Assembly (NCBI RefSeq): GCF_000686905.1 | Contig: NZ_JMLW01000001.1 | Span: forward strand, 62,001 to 126,000 | Length of the DNA: 64,000 nucleotides | Source: Marinospirillum insulare DSM 21763 | GTDB taxonomy: Bacteria > Pseudomonadota > Gammaproteobacteria > Pseudomonadales > Halomonadaceae | Reading direction: 5' to 3' | In this document: one piece after another, positions 10,147 to 20,255 of the stretch | Position numbering within the stretch: position 1 is the stretch's first letter | Layout: each line of letters begins with the position of its first letter | Position numbers and translations under genes: made by a program | Notes under the pieces: generated by a model | The model's database searches: none | Seen by the model: the letters and a program-made list of their open reading frames with translations, nothing else | What the model was told of the DNA's origin: nothing

Positions 10147-12273
10147 CTAAAAGTTTACGCCAACGTTTAGGCTAATAAAGTCACGGTCATCTAAATCCCA
10201 GTAATCAGTAGAGAAGTAGTTGGTGTAGCTAAGGTTAGCCGTGTAGGTATTCATATACTCAGCACCTAACGCAGTACCCAAAATCATACGACCTTCATAA
10301 AACTGACTGCCTGGCTCTGGGCCGTAACCGCTTACATCATGGCTCCAAGACAGCGTAGGCTTAAGCGTTAAACCACTGATTAAAGCGTTGGTGTACTCCA
10401 ACTGACCCACTAAACGGTAGCCCCAAGACAGGTCAGTTACATAACCGTTATCGGCAAAGGTTTCAGTTTCGCTGCCGTAAGAACCATAAACCGATGAGCG
10501 GCCAAAGCGCATTTCACTGGTGTCGGGCAGGTCATTCACATAGGTAAAGCCCACCTCACCTATTAAGCGCAGGTTATCAGCCGCTAATACACGGTTAAAG
10601 TCGTGAATAAAGGTCGATTGGAATTGGAATACATCAAATTCGTTGTAACCTTGTTGTGGACCTGCTTCTAGTAAACCTGCCTCTTTAGGAAGGCGAGCTA
10701 ATAAAGCTGTATAGGATGCGTGATCAGGGTTATTTTCGTTATAGGTTTCTGGGTCGTACCCTAGGTTACCTAATAAACCTCTAATGAGTACGTCATTAGC
10801 ATTAATTTGGATAGGTGTGTCTGGACGGTAGGTGAGCTCACCTGACCAAGCTGTACCTGTAGGTAATAGAGTGGCAAAAGAAGCCGCAAAGATTTTTTGA
10901 TCTTCAGGGAACTCAATAAAGTACTTGGTTGGTTCATCTTTGCCTGCAGCGGCAATCATTGCCTGTGCTCCAGCAATATTTGGATCATTTGCAGGGTTGG
11001 TTGCAAGGACTTGGGCTACTTGAGCTACTCCTGCTGCGTGAGCAGGGTCTGTTACATCTAAGCCTTGTCCAGCGGCCATTGTCTTTAGTACCTCAGCATA
11101 GGTAGCTGCTTTATGCGGGTCTGAACCTGCGCTCACCTTACCTCCAACTATGGGTAGTCGGCTATGCACATTCTGGAAAGAAAGCCCGAATTCTGTACCG
11201 TTAAGCTGTTCTGCATACCATTTTAAAGCCACACCAAATTGCCCGCTAGAACTAGGTTCTTCATCATCCAAACGCTTAGCAATGTTTATATCTGTTTTGC
11301 TAAGCCCTAGCTGACCATAGCTATTAGCTAGTGCATAAGCGCCTTCTAGAGTGGCAAAAGGTGTGCCTAGCACTGTGCCTGCGTTATTAGCTTGTTCAGT
11401 TAAGCCGCTTTGATAATAAACTGGCCCACAACCCTCTGCGGCAAAGTCACTATTCGCAAAGTAGGTACCGCAAGCATCGGCGCGGGTGCGTTCCCACTCT
11501 AGTTGGTAATAACCTTCTAGGTTAAAGTTACCCATTTCATCTAAAGCTATCGAACCTGACAGCATAGTCACAGGTAATAAGGCATCTCTTAGTTCAGCAC
11601 CCGGACGTCTTAGGGCTTGTACGTCTATTGGGTTGGCTGCGTTTTGCCCACCCTGAATAAAAGTGCTTTGACCCCAGTTAAGTACATGGCGGCCTAAAAT
11701 GGCTTGAGCAGGAAGGCCAGCTACATCAAACTCACCCCAAATATAGGCATCCATTAATTCGATGCCGCTTTTAGCATCATCAAAGGCTTTGGTGCCTTTC
11801 CAGTCGTCTCTCATGCCAGCATTGGTTGGGCCATCTAAATCACTTAAGGCATGGTCATACCAGTAACGAAAACTAACCTTGGCGCCCACATTACGATAGT
11901 CATTGTGAGTTAAACCTAGCGTGTGGTTACCGGTAATCACCTGTGAAAAGGCATCGTTTTTATCAAAATTCATATTACCGTTATCAGTGTTACTAGAAGA
12001 GTTACCTTGGTAGGTGGGGTTGGCGGAGCTAGCACCCGGCGACACTGCTTCAAGAGTACCTTTGGCTATATAATCATTATTACGTTTTTCTGTACGCCAG
12101 CTAGAACCCAGCGTCAGTTTTGAGTCGGCTTTTAAGTTAAATTCACCCATTTCAAAGTCGGCAGCTTGTACTTGTGACATGCCTGCTATGGCTAAAGCCA
12201 ATAGGCTTAAGCGAGGGAGTTGTTTGGTAAAGCCGCTAGAAGTGCGGCGCTGTTGCTTACTCATGATCTTCAC
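10147..12273 (-). CDS. DUF1302 family outer-membrane beta-barrel protein
   Basis: A 708-residue exported protein with a positively charged start and signal peptide (LSLLALAIAGMSQVQA, cut near residue 37). It has many alternating beta strands and a C-terminus ending NVGVNF, the terminal phenylalanine expected of barrels inserted by the Bam complex. The segments GRHVLNWGQSTFIQGG and FRYWYDHALSDLDGP are typical of DUF1302. An alanine-rich insertion around residues 380-450 looks like a large extracellular loop. It is the first gene of the minus-strand series leading through DUF1329 and the LuxR regulator. A role as a channel or receptor for a hydrophobic substrate is inference from its partners. 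Confidence 0.9.
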   Translation of the reverse strand: MKIMSKQQRRTSSGFTKQLPRLSLLALAIAGMSQVQAADFEMGEFNLKADSKLTLGSSWRTEKRNNDYIAKGTLEAVSPGASSANPTYQGNSSSNTDNGNMNFDKNDAFSQVITGNHTLGLTHNDYRNVGAKVSFRYWYDHALSDLDGPTNAGMRDDWKGTKAFDDAKSGIELMDAYIWGEFDVAGLPAQAILGRHVLNWGQSTFIQGGQNAANPIDVQALRRPGAELRDALLPVTMLSGSIALDEMGNFNLEGYYQLEWERTRADACGTYFANSDFAAEGCGPVYYQSGLTEQANNAGTVLGTPFATLEGAYALANSYGQLGLSKTDINIAKRLDDEEPSSSGQFGVALKWYAEQLNGTEFGLSFQNVHSRLPIVGGKVSAGSDPHKAATYAEVLKTMAAGQGLDVTDPAHAAGVAQVAQVLATNPANDPNIAGAQAMIAAAGKDEPTKYFIEFPEDQKIFAASFATLLPTGTAWSGELTYRPDTPIQINANDVLIRGLLGNLGYDPETYNENNPDHASYTALLARLPKEAGLLEAGPQQGYNEFDVFQFQSTFIHDFNRVLAADNLRLIGEVGFTYVNDLPDTSEMRFGRSSVYGSYGSETETFADNGYVTDLSWGYRLVGQLEYTNALISGLTLKPTLSWSHDVSGYGPEPGSQFYEGRMILGTALGAEYMNTYTANLSYTNYFSTDYWDLDDRDFISLNVGVNF

Positions 12274-12636
12274 CTCTTGTTGTTATCTGATCTTGCTCGT
12301 TGGTGTTTTTATCAGGTTTTCTTTTATTTTGAATGACTGCTTAGCATAGGAATGTTATGTAAACAGGTGTTTGAATAGCTTGGGTTCAGTTTGGTGTGCT
12401 TAAAGTTTTGCAGCTATCACTCTTTAGGATGATTTTTCAAACGATTTGCTCAGTTAAGTGTGGGGCTGGGGTGTTAGGTAACACTTTGATGTGGCTTGGT
12501 TCACTTTTTAAACCACCTAGCTTGCTTTTTAAACCACCTACTCACTTTAAACCAAAGGTTGCTTGCAGCAGGTTAAGGCAGGTAGCAGAATGGATGCTAA
12601 ATTTTTTGTGGCTTAGCAATTTTGAGGAAAGCACCT
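12274..12636. other. Intergenic region between divergent DUF1302 and ParA-like genes
   Basis: There are 363 bases without a convincing gene. The left part, next to the DUF1302 start, is AT-rich and should hold its promoter. The right part contains the TTTAAACC repeat cluster at 12504-12554, about 85-130 bases before the ParA start. A short plus-strand frame through the region reads across the repeats and overlaps the ParA ribosome-binding site, so I do not treat it as a gene. Confidence 0.6.
12504..12554 (+). repeat. Three phased direct repeats upstream of the ParA-like gene
   Basis: The 16-mer CTTTTTAAACCACCTA occurs perfectly at 12504-12519 and 12525-12540, exactly 21 bases apart (two helical turns). 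A shorter third copy, CTTTAAACCA, lies at 12545-12554. This spacing suits a DNA-binding protein contacting one face of the helix. Either the divergent DUF1302 gene (start 12273) or the ParA-like gene (start 12637) could be the target; the latter is nearer. Confidence 0.6.
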
Positions 12637-13407
12637 ATGCGTCGAGTTGTATTTAATCAGAAGGGTGGTGTGGGTAAGTCTAGCATTACCTGTAATCTGG
12701 CGGCTATTAGTGCTGCTAAGGGCGTACCCACCTTGGTGGTTGATCTTGACCCACAGGGCAACTCCACTCATTACCTAATGGGGCAGCCAGCGCAAGATTT
12801 AGATTCCAGCATGTTCGATTTTTTTGAACAAACCTTAACTCTAGGTGGTGGTCGTAAATCCATAGCTGATTTAATTTATGCCACACCCTATGAAAACTTG
12901 TATGTGTTGGCGGCGCATCCTGAATTAGAAAGCCTAGAAGCTAAGCTAGAGTCACGCTATAAAATTTATAAATTAAAAGAAGCCTTACAGCAGCTAGAAG
13001 AAACCTACCCAGCTATTTGGATAGATACCCCGCCAGCACTCAACTTTTTTACCCGCTCTGCTCTAATTGCCGCCCAAAGGTGTTTAATACCTTTTGACTG
13101 TGATGCTTTCTCGCGTCAGGCGCTTTATTCATTAAATGAGTCGGTTGAAGAACTAAAGATGGATCATAACGATGCGCTAGAAATAGAAGGCATAGTGGTG
13201 AACCAATTTAATGCTCAGGCTAAATTACCTAAGCAACTAATAGATGAGCTACTAGCAGAAGGCCACCCAGTGTTGCCCGTGCACCTAACCAGCTCGGTTA
13301 AAATGCGTGAATCGCACCAGGTGTCTAAGCCGCTTAACTATTATGCGCCCAAGCACAAGCTAACTCAGCAGTTCCAAGCCTTGTTTGAGTTGTTACATGC
13401 AGGCTAA
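12637..13407 (+). CDS. ParA-family (MinD/ParA/Soj-like) ATPase without a ParB partner
   Basis: A 256-residue P-loop ATPase with the deviant Walker A motif KGGVGKSS at residues 8-15 and a Walker A' region LVVDLDPQGNSTHYLM. The switch region WIDTPPALNFFTRSAL follows. Such proteins position plasmids, chromosomes or cell-surface assemblies. The ATG at 12637 is chosen because GAGGAAA sits at 12624-12630; a TTG start 15 bases earlier would place the Shine-Dalgarno inside the coding frame. No parB, minC/E or flagellar gene is near, so the cargo is unknown. The stop overlaps the next gene start by about 11 bases, suggesting translational coupling with the TrmB-like methyltransferase. Similar stand-alone ParA genes are common in pseudomonads. 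Confidence 0.9.
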   Translation: MRRVVFNQKGGVGKSSITCNLAAISAAKGVPTLVVDLDPQGNSTHYLMGQPAQDLDSSMFDFFEQTLTLGGGRKSIADLIYATPYENLYVLAAHPELESLEAKLESRYKIYKLKEALQQLEETYPAIWIDTPPALNFFTRSALIAAQRCLIPFDCDAFSRQALYSLNESVEELKMDHNDALEIEGIVVNQFNAQAKLPKQLIDELLAEGHPVLPVHLTSSVKMRESHQVSKPLNYYAPKHKLTQQFQALFELLHAG

Positions 13408-14059
13408 CAAGCTTTCTAGCCCAGTGGTAAGCAACCAAACCCAGCCTTATGAGAAGCTAGCCGAAGTTATACAGCGCCACCAAGAAGCGCCTTTTCAAAA
13501 GCCCATTGCTAGTTTTAATCAGCAAGCATTTGATCAAGCAGAGCAGCGTTTAGCAGCGCATGGCGGCCGGCTAATTTTAGATTCGGGTTGCGGAGTAGGG
13601 CAAAGCACCCGCCTGTTGGCTGAACGCTTCCCTCAGCATTTTGTTTTAGGCATTGACCGTTCAGCAGACCGGTTAGAAAGAAAGCTGGGTAAGCTGCCAG
13701 AGAATGCGGCTTTAATTCGCGCAGACTTAGTCGACTTTTGGCGTTTAGCGGTTGCGGCACAGTGGCAGCCAGATTACCATTTTTTGCTTTACCCTAACCC
13801 CAGCCCTAAAAAGAAAGACTTTAAGCTGCGCTGGCACGGTCACCCAGTATTTAACTACCTAGTGGCTTTAGGTGGGCAGTTAGAATGCCGTACTAATTGG
13901 CAACTTTATGTATTAGAAATGCAACAAGCACTGAAGTTGATGGGGGTAACGGCCGATCTAAACCCCTTAAATAAAATAGATGAACCCCTAACCCCTTTTG
14001 AAAAAAAATACGCTCTTAGTGGTCATCAGCTTTGGCAGCTAAAAGCACAAATTAATTAA
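13397..14059 (+). CDS. TrmB-like SAM-dependent methyltransferase
   Basis: About 220 residues of class I methyltransferase fold. SAM motif I is LILDSGCGVGQSTRLLAERF near residues 55-75, followed by VLGIDRSADRLERK (motif II acidic residue) and the segment LLYPNPSPKKKDFKLRWHGHP. That last segment resembles the YPDPWPKKRHHKRR signature of tRNA (guanine46-N7)-methyltransferase. The changed NPSPKKKDFKLRW form suggests a divergent paralogue rather than the housekeeping TrmB. The ATG at 13397 is used; a TTG at 13385 would add four residues. It overlaps the ParA gene end and is followed nine bases later by the carrier gene. The exact substrate is uncertain. Confidence 0.8.
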   Translation: MQANKLSSPVVSNQTQPYEKLAEVIQRHQEAPFQKPIASFNQQAFDQAEQRLAAHGGRLILDSGCGVGQSTRLLAERFPQHFVLGIDRSADRLERKLGKLPENAALIRADLVDFWRLAVAAQWQPDYHFLLYPNPSPKKKDFKLRWHGHPVFNYLVALGGQLECRTNWQLYVLEMQQALKLMGVTADLNPLNKIDEPLTPFEKKYALSGHQLWQLKAQIN

Positions 14060-14068
14060 GGAAAAAGC

Positions 14069-15029
14069 ATGAACAAGGCGTTGAAGCAGTTTAATCAGAT
14101 GTTCCCACTCTGGGCATTGTTGCTAGCAACGGTAGGTTATTTTCAGCCACAGTTGTTTATTGGTTTAGGTGACCTGCCCTACCTTACGTTGGGCGATTTA
14201 ATTTTTTATTTGCTGGCGCTGATCATGTTTTTTATGGGGGTCACGCTAAAAATTAGTGACTTTGTGCGTGTATTTGTTCAGCCGCATAAAGTGCTAATAG
14301 GTACGCTTATTCAGTTTACTGTTATGCCCTTGGCTGCGTTTATTATTAGTAAAGCTTTATTGCTGTCTCCTGAACTCACCGCAGGTATGGTGCTAGTGGG
14401 TGCAACAGCAGGGGGTACTTCTTCTAATGTGGTGACTTATTTAGCTGGTGGCAAGGTTGCGCTTTCTATCACCATGACATTGGTTTCTACCCTAGTAGCC
14501 ATAGTTGCTACTCCTTTATTGGTTGATCTGTATATAGGTGGTGAAGCTCTGGAAGGTACAGCCTTAGATGTGCCGGTAGTGGATATGATGAAAGACATAG
14601 CCAAAATAGTGATTGCTCCTGTGGTTTTAGGGGTGGTTATTAACAGCTTGTTTAGCCGTAAGCTTCGTAAGGCAGGTAATGCTTTGGCAACTGGCTCTAT
14701 GCTGTGTATTTTATTGGTTATCGCTATAGTGGTTAGCTTAAACGCTGGCCGTATTGCTAGCCTTGGTCCACTGCTAGCATTAGCGGTTATGCTGCACAAT
14801 ATCTGTGGTTTTGCAGCGGGGTATTTTGGTGCCAAGTTATTGAAATGTAATGAGCGAGAGTGCCGCACTATTGCAATAGAAGTGGGTATGCAAAACTCTG
14901 GTTTAGCTGCTGGTTTGGCTACTAAATACTTTGGTGCTGCGGCTGCTTTACCCGGTGCGATTTTCAGCGTTTGGCACAATATATCTGGGGCTGTTTTAGC
15001 AGGTCACTGGAGCCGCATTAGAGTAAAAG

Positions 15030-15040
<11 letters not shown>
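14069..15040 (+). CDS. Bile acid:sodium symporter family (BASS) transporter
   Basis: A 323-residue polytopic membrane protein with about nine to ten hydrophobic helices. Sequences such as VLVGATAGGTSSNVVTYLAGGKVALSITMTLVSTLVA and IEVGMQNSGLAAGLATKYFG match the two crossover helix regions of the BASS fold, where sodium is bound. Family members carry bile acids, pantoate, pyruvate or other organic anions with sodium. The substrate here cannot be read from sequence. It has a ribosome-binding site AAGGAAAA just before the ATG, follows the methyltransferase by nine bases and overlaps the DTW-domain gene by 11 bases. Those features make a probable four-gene unit from 12637 to 15821. Confidence 0.9.
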
Positions 15041-16780
<1,740 letters not shown>

Positions 16781-16801
16781 CTAAAAATTATTAAAAGCCA
16801 T

Positions 16802-16830
16802 AAAAAAAGGGGGCGGTTTGCACCGTCCCC
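16802..16830 (-). terminator. Rho-independent terminator after the peroxiredoxin gene
   Basis: On the minus strand a nine-base-pair GC-rich stem (GGGGACGGT pairing with ACCGCCCCC, one G-U pair) is followed directly by seven T residues. It lies 53 bases after the peroxiredoxin stop and before trxB. Confidence 0.85.
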
Positions 16831-16882
16831 TATTTTAGCACTAACTAAAGCTAACTGCCCTAAGGGCTTTTATAGCTAGAAC

Positions 16883-17485
16883 TTACAGCTTGTCAGACTC
16901 AGTTGCTAGGTAAGCAGCAACGCCTTCTGGGTTGTCTTTCATACCTTTTTGGCCAGGAGTCCAGCCAGCTGGGCAAACTTCGCCATTTGTTTCGTGGAAC
17001 TGTAGTGCTTCAACCATACGGATCATGTCATCAACGTTACGACCTAAAGGTAGGTTGTTAACGGTTTGGTGCTGAACGATACCGTCTTTGTCGATTAAGA
17101 AAGAAGCGCGTAGTGCAACGCCTTCTTCTGGGTGCTCAATACCGTAAGCGCGAGTAATTTCGTGCTTAACGTCTGCAACCATAGTGAATTTAACTTCACC
17201 AATACCGCCATTTTCAGGGCTGGTTTTACGCCATGCGTGGTGAGTAAACTGGCTATCAATAGAAACACCAATCACTTCAACGCCTAGCTCTTCAAACTTA
17301 GCCATACGGTTGTCGTGGGCAATAATTTCTGAAGGGCAAACAAAAGTGAAGTCTAAAGGCCAGAAAAATACCATGCGGTATTTGCCATTAGAATCTGACA
17401 GCTTGTAGCTATCTACAATAGTACCGTCGCCTTTAACGGCGGGTGCATCAAAATCGGGTGCTTTACGAGTGACTAGTACGCTCAT
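16883..17485 (-). CDS. Typical 2-Cys peroxiredoxin (AhpC/Prx1 family)
   Basis: A 200-residue thiol peroxidase. The peroxidatic Cys50 is in DFTFVCPSE and the resolving Cys171 in GEVCPAGW. A GGIG motif occurs at residues 93-96, but the C-terminal YF motif typical of overoxidation-sensitive enzymes is not present. Reduction would be by thioredoxin or AhpF, and trxB next door fits thioredoxin. A strong ribosome-binding site (AAGGAGA) precedes the ATG. An OxyR-like site lies about 130-160 bases upstream. The terminator at 16802-16830 ends the transcript. Homologues are annotated variously as ahpC, tsaA or prx, so no symbol is forced here. Confidence 0.93.
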   Translation of the reverse strand: MSVLVTRKAPDFDAPAVKGDGTIVDSYKLSDSNGKYRMVFFWPLDFTFVCPSEIIAHDNRMAKFEELGVEVIGVSIDSQFTHHAWRKTSPENGGIGEVKFTMVADVKHEITRAYGIEHPEEGVALRASFLIDKDGIVQHQTVNNLPLGRNVDDMIRMVEALQFHETNGEVCPAGWTPGQKGMKDNPEGVAAYLATESDKL

Positions 17486-17611
17486 CTTTTATATCTCCTT
17501 TGAGAATAATCTAAAGTGTGTTTAGCCCTACTAGCTAAGTATCTAAGCAGGATGTAGCTAAGAATAAGGTGTTAAGCAGGGTTAAGCAACTTGATTAAGT
17601 TAATCGACATA

Positions 17612-17648
17612 ATAGCTGTTGGCTATCAAAGCTATAGAGTGTCAAAGT
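17612..17648. promoter_or_regulatory. Candidate OxyR binding site upstream of the peroxiredoxin gene
   Basis: The known OxyR consensus is four ATAG/CTAT-type elements at fixed spacing. Here ATAG at 17612, CTAT at 17623 (7-base gap) and ATAG at 17634 (7-base gap) are all present with correct phasing. Only the last element (AAGT at 17645) is poor. By eye about 14 of the 20 fixed consensus positions match. The position suits control of the minus-strand peroxiredoxin gene and abuts the hsdR stop codon. Confidence 0.5.
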
Positions 17649-20149
17649 TATTCGCTATACAAATACTGCTGAAAACCAATAAAGGTTTCGCGTATTGTTG
17701 CTGTAGAACCTAGCTCTACCGCTGCATCGCTAATGGTATTGTATTTAAGCTCAATAAGGCTACGCATTTTGTTAGCGGCTAATTCTTTTACGCCCTCGGC
17801 AACGTATTTATCAAGAATAAAATCAATAAATTCGTGCTGTTTATAATGGGTAAAGGCAGACTTAATTAAGGGTTTGGCGCGTTGAACACGTTCACTGCGT
17901 GTACTGGTTTCAGCGGTGTAAGCCACATAAGCCAAAACGTCATACACATCACTGTCTTGGGCATCAATTAGCTCTTTCATGCTGTCTAATTTTTCATCGT
18001 CGTAACCCGCTTCTGCTAAGTCTTCTAGCAGTTTTTCACGCGTGGTTGGGTCGCTCCATATTGCTCGTAACTGGTCTTCATCTTTAAAAAATTTGGGCAG
18101 GTCGGCAAACATTCGTTCAAGAAACTCTTTTGCAGTAATTGGTTTGCCTTCTGCACTCCAATACATAGCCGATGAAATATGTTTTATTTGCCTTGCACGG
18201 CCATCCGATAATTCAATTTCTAGCTTCTCACAAACACAGGGCCGGCTAGCACAAAGCTGGCAAGCTTCAGGTTCTGTCTTTTCACAGTTACAAGGCTTTT
18301 GTTCGCATACCTTGCACGCTTCTGGCTCGCCTGTACCTTCGCCAGTATCTTCACATTCGCACGGGGTTTTGCCACATTCTGGACATGCTTCATTTGGAAT
18401 AGGCTCACCATCCCAAGCTTCGTCGGCAAAGTTATGGTGGGCTTTTACAAAATCGTAAAGGGTAAAATAATCTTTTCCATCGTAGGTACGAGTGCCACGA
18501 CCAATAATCTGCTTAAATTCAATCATATTATTGCAGGGGCGCATTAACACGATATTACGCACATTACGCGCATCAACACCAGTCGATAGCTTGCGTGAAG
18601 TGGTTAGAATGGTTGGAATAGTTTTTTCGTTATCACAAAAGGTTTTCAAATCATTTTCGCCTGCTAGGCCATCATTAGCAGTAACACGCACACAATAATC
18701 AGAGTTAGTCGTCCAGCCCTTTTTAACCGCATATTGGTTAATAAAATCGCGCACTATGCCAGCGTGAGCTTGAGTTGCACAGAATACTAGGGTTTTTTCA
18801 TGGGGGTTGAAGCGATCCATCCAATAGTGAACACGGCGCTCTTCTCGCTTTGGAATGGTAATAATGCGGTTAAAGTCGCTTTCTTTATAAAGCCGGCCCG
18901 GCTCTAATTCACCCTTAACGACTAAACCATCACCCGGCAAGTAGGTGTATTCATCCATAGTGCCAACAATTGGTAGCACCTTGAAGGGCGTTAAAAACCC
19001 ATCGTTAATGCCTTCTTTTAAGGTGTAGCTATAAACTGGCTCACCAAAGTAACTATAAGTGTCGGCATTGTCTGTGCGCTTGGGCGTGGCAGTTAAACCT
19101 AGCTGTACGGCGGGGGCAAAGTAATCAAGAATATCGCGCCATGCACTTTCATCATTTGCACCACCACGGTGGCACTCATCAATAATAATTAAATCAAAAA
19201 AGTTGGCTGGGTATTGCTGGTGATAGGGGTTGGCATCTGGAATGGTTTTGCCATTTTCTTCGTCTTCGCTACCTTCTACTAGCTGAGTATTTGGCCCACA
19301 CACCAAGGTTTGGAAAATAGTAAAAAACACACTGCCGTTTTTAGGGACGCTGCCAGATTTTCTAATCTCTGCAGGGCTAATACGCACCAGCGCACCAGGG
19401 TTATTGTTTTCAAATGCTCCAAAATCATTAAATGCCTGATTAGCTAAAATATTACGGTCGGCTAAAAATAAAATACGTGGGCGCTTTTTAGCCAAGTTAA
19501 TGTCTTTTTGCGCGGTTAAGCTCCAACGGGTTTGAAATAACTTCCAAGCCATTTGAAAACCAATACAGGTTTTACCTGTACCTGTCGCAAGGGTGAGTAA
19601 AATACGCTGCTTGCCTTGGGCAATGGCTTCAAGTGCATTGTTAATGGCGTTTTCTTGGTAATAGCGTGGGGTCCAATCGCCTTTGGTTTCAAAAGGAATG
19701 GCTGAAAAAGCTTCTCGCCAAGCAGTGGTAAAAGCTGCTTCTGGCTTATCATCAGGTTGCTTAAAGGTTAAGTCCCACAGGGTTTGTGGTGAGAGGTACT
19801 CATCGACCAGCTTTTCTTCACCCGTTAGCCTATCTATTTGGTAAATAGCCTGTCCATTGGTGGCGTAAGCAATTCGGCATTGCAGGCGTTGAGCATAATC
19901 CTTGGCTTGGCGCACACCTTCGCTATAAGGCAAGCTCTCTTTTTTGGCTTCTATTGCAGCTAACTTACGGCCTTTATACACCAGCACATAATCGCAAGGT
20001 ACAGGGTTAGAACGCTTGCCACCTGCCATAATTTGACCAGGGCAAATAAGCTCACGGCGAATAAAGCTGTTATCTACCACACCCCAGCCAGCAGCTACTA
20101 GCTTAGGGTCGATTAAATTTGCGCGGGTATCGGCTTCATTCATAGCCAT
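17648..20149 (-). CDS. hsdR: Type I restriction enzyme R subunit (EcoEI-like HsdR) with Cys-repeat insert
   Basis: An 833-residue restriction and translocation subunit. The N-terminal nuclease domain shows Asp53 and the E-x-K pair Glu67/Lys69 (DYVLVYKGRKLAAIEAKKE). The helicase has Walker A ATGTGKT (188-194), DECH (324-327), TATPKR and a motif VI-like QIIGRGTR. The C-terminal EcoEI-type domain (residues 650-833) binds the methylase. Between helicase and C-terminal domain, residues 589-640 hold three C-x2-C-x4-C-x-C-E repeats. It is the last gene of hsdM-hsdS-fic-hsdR, 173 bases after fic, with AAAGGAT before the start. The frame is intact, so restriction is probably active. Confidence 0.95.
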   Translation of the reverse strand: MAMNEADTRANLIDPKLVAAGWGVVDNSFIRRELICPGQIMAGGKRSNPVPCDYVLVYKGRKLAAIEAKKESLPYSEGVRQAKDYAQRLQCRIAYATNGQAIYQIDRLTGEEKLVDEYLSPQTLWDLTFKQPDDKPEAAFTTAWREAFSAIPFETKGDWTPRYYQENAINNALEAIAQGKQRILLTLATGTGKTCIGFQMAWKLFQTRWSLTAQKDINLAKKRPRILFLADRNILANQAFNDFGAFENNNPGALVRISPAEIRKSGSVPKNGSVFFTIFQTLVCGPNTQLVEGSEDEENGKTIPDANPYHQQYPANFFDLIIIDECHRGGANDESAWRDILDYFAPAVQLGLTATPKRTDNADTYSYFGEPVYSYTLKEGINDGFLTPFKVLPIVGTMDEYTYLPGDGLVVKGELEPGRLYKESDFNRIITIPKREERRVHYWMDRFNPHEKTLVFCATQAHAGIVRDFINQYAVKKGWTTNSDYCVRVTANDGLAGENDLKTFCDNEKTIPTILTTSRKLSTGVDARNVRNIVLMRPCNNMIEFKQIIGRGTRTYDGKDYFTLYDFVKAHHNFADEAWDGEPIPNEACPECGKTPCECEDTGEGTGEPEACKVCEQKPCNCEKTEPEACQLCASRPCVCEKLEIELSDGRARQIKHISSAMYWSAEGKPITAKEFLERMFADLPKFFKDEDQLRAIWSDPTTREKLLEDLAEAGYDDEKLDSMKELIDAQDSDVYDVLAYVAYTAETSTRSERVQRAKPLIKSAFTHYKQHEFIDFILDKYVAEGVKELAANKMRSLIELKYNTISDAAVELGSTATIRETFIGFQQYLYSE

Positions 20150-20179
20150 TTAACTAATCCTTTAAAAATGCTTGTGTAA
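20103..20179 (-). repeat. 77-bp direct repeat, copy at the start of hsdR
   Basis: Covers the upstream flank, the ribosome-binding site (AAAGGAT) and the first 16 or so codons of hsdR. It is 75/77 identical to 21487-21563, which is 1384 bases away in the same orientation. The mismatches are at 20110 and 20119. The two copies bracket fic. Confidence 0.9.
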
Positions 20180-20255
20180 AAAACTCATATCCAAGTTTTA
20201 GCCAGTAACTTTGCTTTGCTGCGTCTGGAATCGAAAAAAAGGCTCTTCTAACTAA

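Noticed and set aside
12396-12656. An 86-codon open frame on the plus strand before the ParA-like gene
   Set aside because: It reads through the direct repeats (LFKPPSLLFKPPTHFKP comes from them), has no ribosome-binding site and overlaps the ParA start region, so it is most likely non-coding.
18042-18458. A long antisense frame (138 codons) inside hsdR
   Set aside because: It shadows the cysteine-repeat region of hsdR and shows low-complexity Ser/His/Gly composition with no recognisable domain.
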